DNA from: Gemmata massiliana
Lineage (GTDB): Bacteria; Planctomycetota; Planctomycetia; Gemmatales; Gemmataceae
Direction: 5' to 3'
DNA length: 64,000 nt
Assembly (NCBI RefSeq): GCF_901538265.1
Contig: NZ_LR593886.1
Coordinates: forward strand, 7,585,738 to 7,649,737
A program made the position numbers and the translations under genes. The notes under the pieces were generated by a model, which saw nothing but the letters and a program-made list of their open reading frames with translations, ran no database searches and was not told where the DNA came from. Positions 33,701 through 42,332 of this stretch are shown in pieces. How positions within the stretch are numbered: the stretch's first letter is position 1; every line of letters starts with the position of its first letter.

Positions 33701-33845
33701 TATCATCGTCTCGTACAAGGAGCGCGAAGAGGACCGAATCCGGGGGCTGGAGGTCGGCGCGAATGCCTACCTCACGAAGGGCAGCTTCCACGACAACCGG
33801 TTCATCGAAGCCGTAACCGACCTGATCGGCGTGGCTGACGTTTAA
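30777..33845 (+). CDS. Hybrid histidine kinase CheA-REC (WspE-like) with in-frame repeat insertions
   Basis: A 1022-residue CheA starting at the ATG at 30777, overlapping the previous stop. Hpt1 has phospho-acceptor H48 (RAAHSIKGAARI). A second Hpt-like module (about 246-330) has lost the His: its motif reads LKQLRGAAR with Lys at the expected position (residue 284). The dimer and HATPase domains follow (LIRNAIDHGMESP, VSDDGAGVDLTKLRKK, FSGRGVGLDVVQDTIRKVGG), then a CheW-like domain and a C-terminal receiver with VLVVDDSITVRE and D949 (LLVSDIDMPRMNG). Linkers at about 136-221 and 371-436 are low-complexity Pro/Ser/Gly and are translations of palindromic repeats (PSPTPPLSGEG, PPSFLGKGAGGL). 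It should phosphorylate the REC-phosphatase and CheB. Confidence 0.95.
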   Translation: MSAIDASMFELFREEVKTHTDTLGAGLVAVESRPSDPALLEELMRAAHSIKGAARIVNIDTAVRLAHVMEDALVAAQHGQIRLTSANIDVLLRGSDILAGLARLMPDTVTTWEAENTAAVTALEPLLVAIAKGEAGKNPSPTPPLSGEGLQAKDDIMPSIAGFSPPSFLGKGAGGLSSSDNPSPTPPQNGEGLNTEDNSAPVLSSAPPSFLGKGVGGLGSSLFPPVPMFEPIAIPTEPIALQADHSMFDLFREEAREYLQAIANAVPRLPTDPTAAESILEALKQLRGAARLVKCVSIADATTAVSEFIRASREAKKPFSPPALDWTRYALAELAGVLATDNDTFPEWVETSRPALATIADTFKQAAKEQSRPTPPSPLPEGKGVENTPSPTPPLSGEGLNTEDGSAPPSFLGKGAGGLGSSSPFPSGRGDGGVGSSPPPPPAETVVRVSANSLNRLMGLAGESLVQARWLPSFSTALLKLKKHHDLLATMLDTAYHAANSGMPPDQLANLISDTRRQWVACRQELGEKTSDFDDHAARAEDLNARLYREVIASRMRPFGDGVHGFPRMVRDMARTLGKEVRLVIAGETTEVDRDILEKLESPLSHLIRNAIDHGMESPNVRAAANKPTAGTITLEARHRAGMLLVSVSDDGAGVDLTKLRKKIVERGLNAADMVAKLTEAELLEFLFLPGFSTAASVTEFSGRGVGLDVVQDTIRKVGGNVRITTTRGAGTTFHLQLPLTLSVIRAVVIDVAGEPYAFPHTRIDRLIRVRRDEVRSLEHRQFVTVDGQNVGLVMAAQLLDMPAPPPAEAEVPVVLLSDGTGEYGLIVDSFRGEQDLVVRPLDTRLGKVPNLSAAAILDDGSPVLIVDVEDLFRSMDQFIQTGSLVRCDTRPADSGHKKRVLVVDDSITVREVERQLLLHKGYEVAIAVDGMDGWNKVRAEPYDLLVSDIDMPRMNGLQLVQAVRADERLRDMPIIIVSYKEREEDRIRGLEVGANAYLTKGSFHDNRFIEAVTDLIGVADV
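31186..31440. repeat. Palindromic repeat cluster inside cheA, linker 1
   Basis: Two alternating units recur: CCCCTCCCCTAAGCGGAGAG with a variant CCCCTCCCCAAAACGGAGAG, and TTCCTTCTTAGGGAAGGGGG with its TAGGGAAGGGGGTTGGGGGG variant. They are read in frame as PSPTPPLSGEG, PSPTPPQNGEG and PPSFLGKG between Hpt1 and Hpt2. Frame is kept across the whole cluster. Confidence 0.9.
31891..32085. repeat. Palindromic repeat cluster inside cheA, linker 2
   Basis: The same two unit types as linker 1, plus CCTCCCTGAAGGGAAGGGGG and its inverse CCCCTTCCCTTCAGGGAGGG, occur between the second Hpt-like module and the dimerisation domain. They are translated as PPSPLPEGKG, PSPTPPLSGEG, PPSFLGKGAGG and SPFPSGRGDGG without breaking the frame. 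Confidence 0.9.
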
Positions 33846-33874
33846 TCCCGTTTGGGGCCTTGCAGCAGTCGCTT

Positions 33875-33965
33875 TACGAGCCGCAACCGCAAAGGAGCGG
33901 TGGCACTGCATGTGCAAGAAGAAGCAGAAAAAGAGCCGCGGATAACGCAGATTACACGGATCAGG
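33875..33965. repeat. Two repeat fragments between cheA and cheB
   Basis: TACGAGCCGCAACCGCAAAG (from 33875) is a half-site of the palindrome in the mnmE-like gene. GCCGCGGATAACGCAGATTA (from about 33935) resembles another dispersed element. They occupy the 156-base gap before cheB. Assignment of the second to a repeat family is from general familiarity, not from a second copy in this window. Confidence 0.55.
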
Positions 33966-34001
33966 CAAAAGAGCAAGTTATCTCTCCAACACGAAGAACG
34001 A

Positions 34002-35030
34002 ATGCGTATCGGGATCGTGAACGATCTGGCTCTCGCGCGGGAAGTGCTCCGGCGGGTCGTCGCGTCCGTACCGGGTCACACGGTCGCGTGGGCCGCCGAC
34101 GACGGCGACGAGGCCGTGCGCCTGGCGACGAGTGATCGGCCCGACGTGATCCTGATGGACCTCGTGATGCCGCGGCTGAACGGCGTCGAGGCCACGCGCC
34201 AGATCATGCAACACGCGCCGTGCCCGATCCTGATCGTAACCGCGAGCGTGACCACGAACTTCCCGCTGGTCTTCCAGGCGCTCGGCGCCGGCGGCATGGA
34301 CGCGGTCGATACCCCCACGCTCGGCCCCACCGGGGCGGTGCAAAACGCCACGAAGTTGGTCGAACGGCTCCAAAAACTAGAAGCGGCCCTCGACTGGCAG
34401 AGCGGCTCGATGATCGCCCCCGCGAGTCGGGTCGCGGCCCCGTCGAACGATTTGCCACTACTCGTTACGATAGGTTCGTCGACCGGGGGACCGGAAGCGC
34501 TGATTCACCTCGTGGGTGCGTTCCCGGAAGATTTCCCCGCCGCGGTCCTCATCAGCCAGCACATCGGCGCGGACTTCGCGATGGGGCTGGTTCAACAACT
34601 CGGGAACTGGTCCCGACTCCCGGTCCGGTCCGCACGCGAGGGCGAATTACCGACCGCCGGAACCGTTTACATCGCCGTCAGTGATGACCACCTCGAACTG
34701 GGTGCGGACCGGCGCCTGCATTACACACCGGTTCCGCGGCACTGGCCCTACCGCCCGTCGGTGGACGTGCTGTTCACCAGCGCCTCGACGAACAGTTCGC
34801 GCCCGGGGGTCGCGGCCCTACTTACTGGAATGGGTACCGACGGCTCGACTGGGTTGCTACGGCTGCGTGCGGCCGGTTGGCACACGATCGCACAGGACGA
34901 GGCCACGAGCGTCGTTTACGGGATGCCGAAAGCCGCGGCCGAGAAGCGCGCCGCGATCGAAGTGCTACCGCTTCCGCACATTGGCCTGAGCATCGTCGCG
35001 AAGATCAACGCTTTGAAGCGCCAGCGTTGA
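34002..35030 (+). CDS. CheB-type protein-glutamate methylesterase (WspF-like)
   Basis: A 342-residue response regulator-methylesterase starting at the ATG at 34002 (MRIGIVNDLALAREVLRRVV). The receiver carries phospho-acceptor D53 (DVILMDLVMPRLNG). The CheB catalytic domain has Ser in TIGSSTGGPEAL, His in LISQHIGADFAM and Asp in LLTGMGTDGSTG, the full triad. It removes methyl groups from receptor glutamates and is activated by CheA. It closes the Wsp-like operon. Its last codons and stop lie within the left arm of a large palindrome, which probably terminates the operon. Confidence 0.95.
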   Translation: MRIGIVNDLALAREVLRRVVASVPGHTVAWAADDGDEAVRLATSDRPDVILMDLVMPRLNGVEATRQIMQHAPCPILIVTASVTTNFPLVFQALGAGGMDAVDTPTLGPTGAVQNATKLVERLQKLEAALDWQSGSMIAPASRVAAPSNDLPLLVTIGSSTGGPEALIHLVGAFPEDFPAAVLISQHIGADFAMGLVQQLGNWSRLPVRSAREGELPTAGTVYIAVSDDHLELGADRRLHYTPVPRHWPYRPSVDVLFTSASTNSSRPGVAALLTGMGTDGSTGLLRLRAAGWHTIAQDEATSVVYGMPKAAAEKRAAIEVLPLPHIGLSIVAKINALKRQR

Positions 35031-35120
35031 AGCGATCCGCCCGCTCGTTAACACTCGCGGTTCGCCTGGAGCCTCTTGGCGAACCGCGAGTGTTAACGAG
35101 CGGGCGGATCGCTTCAACGC
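35024..35120. repeat. 43-base perfect palindrome between convergent genes
   Basis: Arms at 35024-35066 and 35078-35120 are perfect inverse copies (contain GCTCGTTAACACTCGCGG) with an 11-base loop. The left arm includes the cheB stop. The core is shared with 28340-28406. It is positioned to act as a bidirectional terminator between cheB and the minus-strand gene ending at 35156. Confidence 0.93.
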
Positions 35121-35155
35121 ATCCTCGCCCATAAGGGCGAGGAGCACAGCAGAGC

Positions 35156-36778
35156 TTACTTCCCCTTCAGTTCGCCCAGGGTCGCGCCCGCGCGGATCGC
35201 CTTGCCCTTCACCTTGAACTTCACCGTCAGTTGCTTGCCGCCCTCAATGGTGAAGGCGGCGGTGTCCTTGCCGCTCGTCGAGCCGTCGCCGAACGAGTCC
35301 TTGAGCAGTGCTTTCAGTTCGTCCGCTTTCAGGCCGGGTTGGGCGAGCGGCAGAACTTTAGCGAGCGCGGAGTCGGCCGATACGACCGCCACCGGGATCG
35401 CCTTCGCCTTCAGCCCCTTGCGGATTACCGCGCCGTCCGGCTCGATGCTCGCGACGATGGCGCTGTCCGACGTGGCCAACCAGATGGTCTTCGTGCCGAA
35501 GATCTTGTCGAGGTTGTCGTCCACTTGCTTCAGGTTGATCTGGTGGAGCGAGAAATCCCCGATCTTCTCCACGTCGAACTTGAACTCCACGAAGTTCTCG
35601 ATGAACGCGCCGTAGTCCCCGATGACCTTCTTCACGAACTTCTCGATCTCCTTGCCGTCCTTCACCGCGCCCGCGCCGATGATCTGGTAGGTGCCCTTCG
35701 CGCTCGGGCCGATCAGCGACACAGCGGCGTCGAGTTCCCCGGCCTTCAGCGTCGGGCCGACGGCCGCGACCAGCGCCTTCACGACATCTTTCTGTTCTTC
35801 CGGGGCGTTCTTCAGTCCGTCCGCGAGCAGGGCCTCGATAGCCGCGGAGAACTCCTTCTTGGACCCGTCGGTCACCGCGACCTTCACGTTCCCGCGGGCC
35901 GCCGCGTCCGCGGAGGCGACGATCCCGGCGGGCAGGCTCGTCTTGCTGCCGAGCGCGGTGAAGTTCTTCGCCAGCGTCGACCCGCCCTTCGCGGTCAGGG
36001 TGACGTCGGCGGAAATGTCGTCGGTCTTCGCGTCGGCGAACAGGCGCACGCTTAGGCGCTCGCCGTCCTCGGTCACGCCCTTCACGCCGGACAGGATCGC
36101 GTCGAACAGGAGGTTCTTGAACTGTTTCTCCGCGGCAGATTCGGTGCCCGCGTTCTTCTTGCGCTCCTCGTTGACCCCGAGTTCAAACTGGCCGAACAGG
36201 AACGTCCGCAGGTCCGCGGGGATGCGGTCGATGTGAACGATCACCGACGCGACCGACCCGTCGTCCTTCGCGAAGTAGTCCTTCGGCGAAACGAGCACCT
36301 TCGGATCAAGATCCTTCGCCTTCTGCGAAACGAACAGGTACCCGTTGGCGAACCGCAGGTGCAGTTCGTTGATGAACGGCACGGCGACCTTCAGGGTGCC
36401 GTCGTCGCCCTTCTCGGGAACCACACCGGCCCGGTTCTTCAGCGCCTCCAGCAACCGGTCCTGATCGGCGACCGGGAGAAGAATAACGAACGGGCTGGTC
36501 TCCACTTCCTTGTTGAGCGCGGCGTAGGCCCCGATCGGCTGCTTCGGGTCGACGCCCTCGATCCCCTTCCCGTCCGCGCTGAGCATCTTGATAATTTCGC
36601 GGGCCTGCTTCGCGACGTCCTCTTTATTGGCCAGCCCCGCGAGGTACTCGAACTTGTCCACCAGATCGTTCACGGACCGGAGCCGGATCTCGACCGTCGG
36701 CTCCGGGGCCTTTTGTGCGGACGCGAGACCGGTTGAGAGAAGTGCGACCGCGAGCGCGGCCAACCAGCGAAAACGCAT
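35156..36778 (-). CDS. Secreted protein of unknown function
   Basis: A 540-residue protein with a clear signal peptide (MRFRWLAALAVALLSTGLASAQ, probable cleavage after ASA). The mature part alternates strands and helices and is rich in Lys, Asp and Ala; segments such as PFVILLPVADQDRLLEALKN and GYLFVSQKAKDL suggest a planctomycete family of periplasmic proteins, but no domain can be named with confidence. There is no lipobox, CxxCH or enzymatic motif. It converges with cheB across the 35024-35120 palindrome and diverges from argH. Confidence 0.85.
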   Translation of the reverse strand: MRFRWLAALAVALLSTGLASAQKAPEPTVEIRLRSVNDLVDKFEYLAGLANKEDVAKQAREIIKMLSADGKGIEGVDPKQPIGAYAALNKEVETSPFVILLPVADQDRLLEALKNRAGVVPEKGDDGTLKVAVPFINELHLRFANGYLFVSQKAKDLDPKVLVSPKDYFAKDDGSVASVIVHIDRIPADLRTFLFGQFELGVNEERKKNAGTESAAEKQFKNLLFDAILSGVKGVTEDGERLSVRLFADAKTDDISADVTLTAKGGSTLAKNFTALGSKTSLPAGIVASADAAARGNVKVAVTDGSKKEFSAAIEALLADGLKNAPEEQKDVVKALVAAVGPTLKAGELDAAVSLIGPSAKGTYQIIGAGAVKDGKEIEKFVKKVIGDYGAFIENFVEFKFDVEKIGDFSLHQINLKQVDDNLDKIFGTKTIWLATSDSAIVASIEPDGAVIRKGLKAKAIPVAVVSADSALAKVLPLAQPGLKADELKALLKDSFGDGSTSGKDTAAFTIEGGKQLTVKFKVKGKAIRAGATLGELKGK

Positions 36779-36913
36779 CGAAAATTCTCCTTCGAGTATC
36801 TGACGAGGGAGTGTACCTTCCCGGGTGTCCGAAAGTGTCAGCGGTGTTAGGAAATCCTAAAACCACTTCGTCGCGCGGGATCGCGCGCCGGGCGCGTTAT
36901 CATAGGAACCGAC

Positions 36914-38293
36914 ATGAGCCAGAAGACGTGGGGCGGGCGATTTACGGGCAGCACGGACTCGCGCGTGGAGGCGTTCACGGAGTCGATCACGTTCGACAAG
37001 CGCCTGTTCCGGCACGACATTGTGGGTAGTCAGGCCCACGCGCGCATGCTAGCCGAGGTCGGGCTAATTACCGCGGACGAAGCGGAGAAGATCGCGACGG
37101 CCCTGGACGAAATTGGGCAAGAGATCGTAGACGGCAAGATGGAATTTGTCACTTCCCTCGAAGACATTCACACACACATCGAAAAAGCCCTCATCGGCAG
37201 GCTCGGCGACATCGGGCGCAAGTTGCACACCGGGCGCAGCCGTAACGATCAGGTAATTACGGACTTAAAGCTCTGGGTCCGCGACGCGATCGACGAACTC
37301 GACGGCCTGCTGCTCGATCTCCAGAAGGCGTTCGTGGAATCGGCCGAGCGCGAGCACAACGTCATTATCCCCGGCTACACGCACCTCCAGCGCGCGCAAC
37401 CGGTCCTCGCGGCCCACTATTTCCTGGCCTACGTCGAGAAGTTCCAGCGCGACCGCGAGCGCCTGCGCGATTGCCGCACGCGGGTGAACATCCTCCCGCT
37501 GGGCGCGGCGGCGCTCGCGGGAACGTCCCTACCAATTAATCGCGAATCGGTCCGCGAGAAGCTCGGGTTCGATTCCGTCGCGCGCAACAGTTTGGACGTG
37601 TCCAGCGACCGCGACTTCGCGCTGGAATTCGTGTTCTGCCTCTCGGTGATCGCCACGCACCTGAGCGGGTGGGCGGAAGAGTGGGTCATCTGGAGCACCA
37701 CCGAGTTCAACTTCCTCGATTTGCCGGATGCGTTCTGCACCGGGTCGAGCATCATGCCGCACAAGAAGAACCCGGACGTGCTGGAACTGACGCGCGGGAA
37801 GGCTGGGCGCGTGATCGGCGCGCTCCAGCACCTCTTCGTGCTGGTGAAGGGGCTCCCGCTCGCGTACAACCGCGACTTACAGGAAGACAAAACCGCGATC
37901 TTCGACTCGATGGACACCGTGGGCGGGTGTCTCGCGGTCGCGGCGCCGCTGGTGCGCCAGACCAAGCTCCGGCGCGAGGTGATCGCAGCACGCCTGGACG
38001 CCGGGTTCCTCGACGCGACCACCCTCATGGAAGCGCTCATCGCGCGCGGCGTGCCGATGCGCTCGGCCCACGAAGCAGTCGGGAACTTGGTCCGCGCGTG
38101 CGAGGAGCGCAAGTGCCGGCTCCGGGATCTCCCCAACTCGTTGTTCGAGGCCGTGGCGCCTTCACACGGCGCCACGGTCAAGGCGTCACTGGGAGTGGAG
38201 AACGCGATCGATGCGTTCAAGAGTTACGGTTCGACGGCCCCGACCGAGGTGGCCAAGCGGCTCGACGAGTGGAAGCAAAAACTCGAACTGTAG
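36914..38293 (+). CDS. argH: Argininosuccinate lyase
   Basis: A 459-residue lyase that splits argininosuccinate to arginine and fumarate, the last step of arginine synthesis. It begins [20 protein letters not shown] and has [40 protein letters not shown] with the catalytic His region, and the superfamily signature [12 protein letters not shown]. Length is standard. The gene stands alone in terms of pathway, with a small membrane protein following 21 bases later. Confidence 0.97.
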   Translation: MSQKTWGGRFTGSTDSRVEAFTESITFDKRLFRHDIVGSQAHARMLAEVGLITADEAEKIATALDEIGQEIVDGKMEFVTSLEDIHTHIEKALIGRLGDIGRKLHTGRSRNDQVITDLKLWVRDAIDELDGLLLDLQKAFVESAEREHNVIIPGYTHLQRAQPVLAAHYFLAYVEKFQRDRERLRDCRTRVNILPLGAAALAGTSLPINRESVREKLGFDSVARNSLDVSSDRDFALEFVFCLSVIATHLSGWAEEWVIWSTTEFNFLDLPDAFCTGSSIMPHKKNPDVLELTRGKAGRVIGALQHLFVLVKGLPLAYNRDLQEDKTAIFDSMDTVGGCLAVAAPLVRQTKLRREVIAARLDAGFLDATTLMEALIARGVPMRSAHEAVGNLVRACEERKCRLRDLPNSLFEAVAPSHGATVKASLGVENAIDAFKSYGSTAPTEVAKRLDEWKQKLEL

Positions 38294-38314
38294 TGCCCTG
38301 TTTCGAGGAACGCG

Positions 38315-38662
38315 ATGGAAGCCTGGATCGCGATTCTCGCGTGCTTCCTGCCACCGATGGTACTCGGCTTGTTCCCGCCGCGCACCCCGAAGTGGCGCCG
38401 GGCGCGCAAGCAATTCTGGATCACCTTCGTGCTCGCGGCGGCAATCGGAGCCGCGAGCGTCGCCTTCATCGATCCCGCGGGGCCGGCGGTCCTCGTGTTC
38501 GGCGCCCTGATCGTATTCGCGACAGTTGCGACTCTGTGGTGCTACGCGGTCGCGATCATGCGCACCGAATGGATCGAGTGGCGTGCCCAGCGCAACCCGC
38601 CTCCACCCGAACCGGTCGCGAGCGAGCCGAAACGCGATCCGGCGAAGCCCTGGCTGAAGTGA
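38315..38662 (+). CDS. Small membrane protein of unknown function
   Basis: A 115-residue protein with three hydrophobic segments: at the N-terminus (AWIAILACFLPPMVLGLFPP), about 31-50 (FWITFVLAAAIGAASVAFI) and about 55-80 (AVLVFGALIVFATVATLWCY). The tail is Pro/Glu/Lys-rich. It begins 21 bases after argH and is probably co-transcribed. No family recognised. Confidence 0.75.
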   Translation: MEAWIAILACFLPPMVLGLFPPRTPKWRRARKQFWITFVLAAAIGAASVAFIDPAGPAVLVFGALIVFATVATLWCYAVAIMRTEWIEWRAQRNPPPPEPVASEPKRDPAKPWLK

Positions 38663-38699
38663 GTGAAAAGGGTTGTAGCGTCGTCAGGTACTAAACACG

Positions 38700-38746
38700 T
38701 TTCCCGTAACTCACAGCGCACTCAAGGCACTGCAAGTTACGGGAAA
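38700..38746. terminator. Hairpin between convergent genes
   Basis: TTTCCCGTAACT (38700-38711) pairs with AGTTACGGGAAA (38735-38746). The A/T runs at both ends of the stem make it a good bidirectional terminator between the plus-strand membrane protein gene and the minus-strand gene ending at 38779. Confidence 0.7.
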
Positions 38747-38778
38747 ATGGCACCGGCGGGACGCAACCAGGCGATCAA

Positions 38779-39276
38779 CTACTTCTTCCCGGGTGGATCG
38801 CTACTCTGGGCGGGGTAACACGGCCCAACGACGAACCGCCCCTTTTCCACTCGCGTGAGTTCGCCGACGAAAATCGCGGCATCTCCGGCCTTGTACTTGT
38901 CCGGCAGTTTGGACTCTTGATCCGAGGAACCGAACCGGCACTTAACGACTGTTTGATCGTCGCCCTTTAGTTCAACGAATTTGATAATCGGGACATGCGG
39001 GTCGCCCTTGACAGCAGCGACCATTCCCTTGATGACAATTGTTCGCTTCTCGTACTTCTCGCTTACCTTATTCATCTCTCCCGCACAATCTTTAGCGATT
39101 TGTTCAACAGTTGTTCGGATCGCTGTGTCCGGTCCACGCCCAAGCACAACGCAATACACCAATTGCGCCCCAAGCTCGTACCATTCTCCACGGATGTGAA
39201 CCGTTTGTCCTCGTGCCAATATTTCGGGTGAGATAACGTCTTTGGTCGTACATATCACTCCGCTAAGGTGGCGTAC
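38779..39276 (-). pseudogene. tRNA_anti-like (OB-fold) protein, 5' end lost to an insertion
   Basis: About 165 residues remain, ending AQSSDPPGKK. They contain TIVIKGMVAAVKGD, FVELKGDDQTVVKCRFGSSD and AIFVGELTRVEKGRFVVGPC, the strand pattern and closing Cys of tRNA_anti-like OB-fold proteins often found as secreted planctomycete proteins. The open frame continues to 39387, but that part is the antisense of an IS630 transposase remnant, so the natural N-terminus and signal peptide are missing. Gene probably inactive. Confidence 0.6.
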
Positions 39277-39931
39277 CTGAACCGGACCCAGAACTACCGG
39301 AGCGCCCCGGGCACGCTCCGCCGACGGATGCGAGCATTGGGCTGCGGTGGACGCCCCCGGTACGCATACGCGGACAAGAACCCGCAACGGTTACGCGCGG
39401 CGCCGTCGTGCCGATCCTCGACGTGACCACCCCCGTGCCTGTTCCCGCCGTTGCGGCGCGCCTGGGCACTTCGGGGCAGCAGCCCGAGGTTCGGATCACC
39501 GGGCGCAACGCCAAGCGCGTACTGCTCGGGGCCATCAACCCGCGCACGGGCACCGACGGATAATCCGTTGCCCGTCGATGCCGCGAGAGGACGTCCGGGC
39601 GTTCCTGCGGCACTTGCAGAGCCGCTACCGGGGCCGACCGCTGTGGCTAATATTGGATCGTGTCCCATGCCACGAGGCGCACCCGAGCCAGGTACTGGCC
39701 GGGCGGTTGGGCATCGGACTGATGTGGCTGCCGACCCAGTGCCCGGAACTGAATCCGGTGGGCCACCTGTGGCGGGAACTCAAGCGACTCGTCGCGGCCA
39801 ATCGACAGTTCCGGACCATCGACGAGGAGCCGAGGTACGCCGAGCGCTGGTTCCTCGGGTTGACCGCACGAGAAGCACTCCGGCCTTCCGGAGTGTTAAC
39901 ACCTTCCAGTTGGTCACATTGTTGGAGTTGA
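39270..39931 (+). pseudogene. IS630-family transposase remnant
   Basis: Split across frames. The first piece reads RTQNYRSAPGTLRRRMRALG, then GRNAKRVLLGAINPRTGTDG, then after a frame change REDVRAFLRHLQSRYRGRPL, WLILDRVPCHEAHPSQVLAG and QCPELNPVGHLWRELKRLV. The Asp in LILDR and the Glu in HLWRELK correspond to the D and E of the IS630/Tc1 DDE core. The N-terminal HTH part is missing and at least one frameshift is present. A Tn5-like element is inserted at its end. It cut the OB-fold gene on the left. Confidence 0.8.
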
Positions 39932-41306
39932 CAAGTGGTTGTTTGGACGGAGTAATCGTATGCACCCACGGAGGGGGCACGATGAATCCGATACCGAAAT
40001 CGTTCGGTACTCAGGAGTTCGGGGATGTGGACTGGAGACGTGCGGCGCGTGCGCCGGCTCGTGGCCCTGGCGTATGCGTGCTTGGGGGCTCCGGACCAAG
40101 CACTCCCGAACAAGCTCCACGATCCCGGCGGTTCCCAGGGCGCGTTGCGCCTGCTCCGGAGCCCGCACGTCACGCACCCCGCGGTACTCGATCCGCACCC
40201 CGGACCGGGCCGAGGCCCATACGGGCACGGTCCTCGTGGTCCACGACACCACGGACCTGGACTTCTCCGGGCACCGGACCCGGGCCCCACAACTCGGACC
40301 CATTGGTAACGGGCGCGCGGGCTCCTGTGCCACAACAGCTTGGCCATCGATTCGGAAACCGGGGAGATCCTGGGGGTAGCCCAACCGCTCCGCGCGCGGC
40401 CCCGCGGGGAAGAACGAGGCCCGCGCGACCAAGCGCGCACGGGCGTCCCGGAGAGCCGCCTGTGGGTCCGGGCTCTCGACGAACTCGGGGCGCCCCGGCG
40501 ACGAACCGGTGGGTTCATATCGCGGACCGCGGGGCCGATGCGTTCGAGTTCGTGTCCCGGCTGGTGCGCACCGGTGAGCGGTTCGTGGGGCGCGCCCCAC
40601 GACCGGTCCTCGGGCCCAGGGCCAAACGGTTTGCCACCGTGGGCGCGACCGAGGGGCGGGCGGTTGGGAACGGAAGCTCTCCCCCGCGCCCACGCGCGGG
40701 GCCGAAAAGCGTGGGCGCGAGCGCCACGGGCGTAACGATACCCCACCGCACAACCGGAAGAGGGAATACCCGGCGCTCCCGATCCGGATGCACGTGGTGA
40801 GCGTGTGGGAGCCGAACCCGGCGGTGAGCGTGGCCCCGCGGGAGTGGGTGCTGTTGACATCCGGGGAGGTGACGGACCGGGCCGGGTTGCGCCGGGTGTC
40901 GGAATGGTACGGGCGCCGGTGGGTGGTGGAGGATTACCACAAGGGTTTGAAAACCTGCGTGGAGGATCGAGCGCCTGCAACTGGAGGCGCGCCCGGCGAT
41001 CGGGCTCTTGAGCGTGGTCGCAGTGGCCCTGTTGAACCTGCGCCGGTTAGCCTCGGGTCCGCGCGGGAACGACCCGCGCACGAGGTGGTTCCGGGGCGCT
41101 GGGTCGAGGTTCTCAGCACGTGGCGCTACACGGCCCCGCGCCGAGTGCCAAAGCGTTCGTGCATGCATTAGCCCATCTGGGCGGTTGGATCCCGCGCAAG
41201 CAGCCGCCCGGGTGGGTGGTCCTCTGGCGCGGGTGGATGAGACTACACACCTTCCTCGACCTCGAGGCCGCAATACCAATTATGTGAGCAACTGGAAGGG
41301 GTTAAC
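39895..41306 (+). mobile_element. Decayed IS4-family (Tn5-like) insertion sequence
   Basis: Imperfect terminal inverted repeats of about 25 bases bound the element: GTTAACACCTTCCAGTTGGT at the left (39895-39919) and, inverted, ATGTGAGCAACTGGAAGGGG at the right (41282-41306), two mismatches. Inside, reading across several frameshifts, are KSFGTQEFGDVDW, VRRLVALAYACLGAPDQALP, VVHDTTDLDFSGHRTRAPQL, FVSRLVRTGERFVGRA, EWYGRRWVVEDYHKGLKT and PPGWVVLWRGWMRL. The YxxR/E region and final WRGWxRL are typical of Tn5-like transposases. At least three frameshifts make it inactive. Confidence 0.85.
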
Positions 41307-41399
41307 AGGCTCTGACAAAACCCCTGATTCGGGCTGTTTCCGAAGCATTTTCGAGGTTTTGCTAGGGCCCTAAGCTCGACTGGTGCCGATTCTGGGTGT

Positions 41400-42332
41400 T
41401 CAGGCGGCCGGTGCGAGCGTGGTGAGTAGCAGCTCCCGCACGGCGGCGGGTAGTTTATCGAGAGCCGCGTCCGCACCGGCCTGTGGCAAAATGGGTTCGT
41501 CCCAGAGCCACCGGCGCACGGCGCACAGGGCATCGGAGAACGTGACGGTCGCTTTGCCCGGCCACGACACCGCACCAACCCGCTTGGCTGACGGGAGCGC
41601 GTGGAACAGGAGCGCGACGACGGTGTGCAACCCGAACAGGCACGGGGCCGCGCGCAACACGGTCTTCTCGCGCCACCCACGGGTCGTTTCCGGGCCGAAC
41701 TCCGCGCGCACCTCCTGGAACGTGGTCTCGATGTTCCACCGGCCGCAATAGGCGGCGATCACCGCCGTCGGTGTCAAGTTCGGGTCGGTGGTGAAGAAGT
41801 ACTCGTCCCGGTGTGTGCCGCTCGTGTCACGGACGAACACCCAACGAACCGGAACCAACCCGCATCCGCCCTTGTACCAGAGCCCGGTGCCCTCAAGGGT
41901 CTCGACGGTCCGTTTCCCTCCTCCGTACCACCCGACCTCCAACCGGGTGAAGGTCGTGACGGCACCGACGGCCTGGCGCGGCTTGAGCCGGCGTTGGCCC
42001 TTGACCCGGGGGCGCCCCTTACCGGTGTAGGGTGGGGGCGGGTCGAACACGTTGGCGTCCGGGTGGGCCTTGCGGACCAACGTCAACCGGTCTCGGTGGC
42101 AGTAACAGAACCGCGCGACCTCGTGGGTACCGTACCCCGAATCCCCAGCGAACACGACGGCCCGCTCGGGGAACCGGGCCAGCACCACCCGCAAGAGCAC
42201 GCACATGATTCGGGCCGGTGTGCGATGCCGCCGGTTCCGGTCATCTTCTGCAGACCGGTATAGGTCGATGAGTACCGGCAGGGCCCACGGGCGGGTGGCG
42301 AACGGGAACTTCACCAGGACCGCGAGCACCAC
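41400..42332 (-). pseudogene. DDE transposase, 5'-truncated (left copy)
   Basis: About 310 residues, open from the junction to the stop at 41400. Recognisable blocks: PFATRPWALPVLIDLYRSAE, VVFAGDSGYGTHEVARFCY with a catalytic Asp, GKGRPRVKGQRRLKPRQA, and YCGRWNIETTFQEVRAEFGP with the RxxxE-type motif containing the catalytic Glu. The fold is that of IS4/IS701-like DDE transposases. The N-terminal ~100 residues expected for the family are missing, so it is likely inactive, though its remaining frame is intact. Confidence 0.75.
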
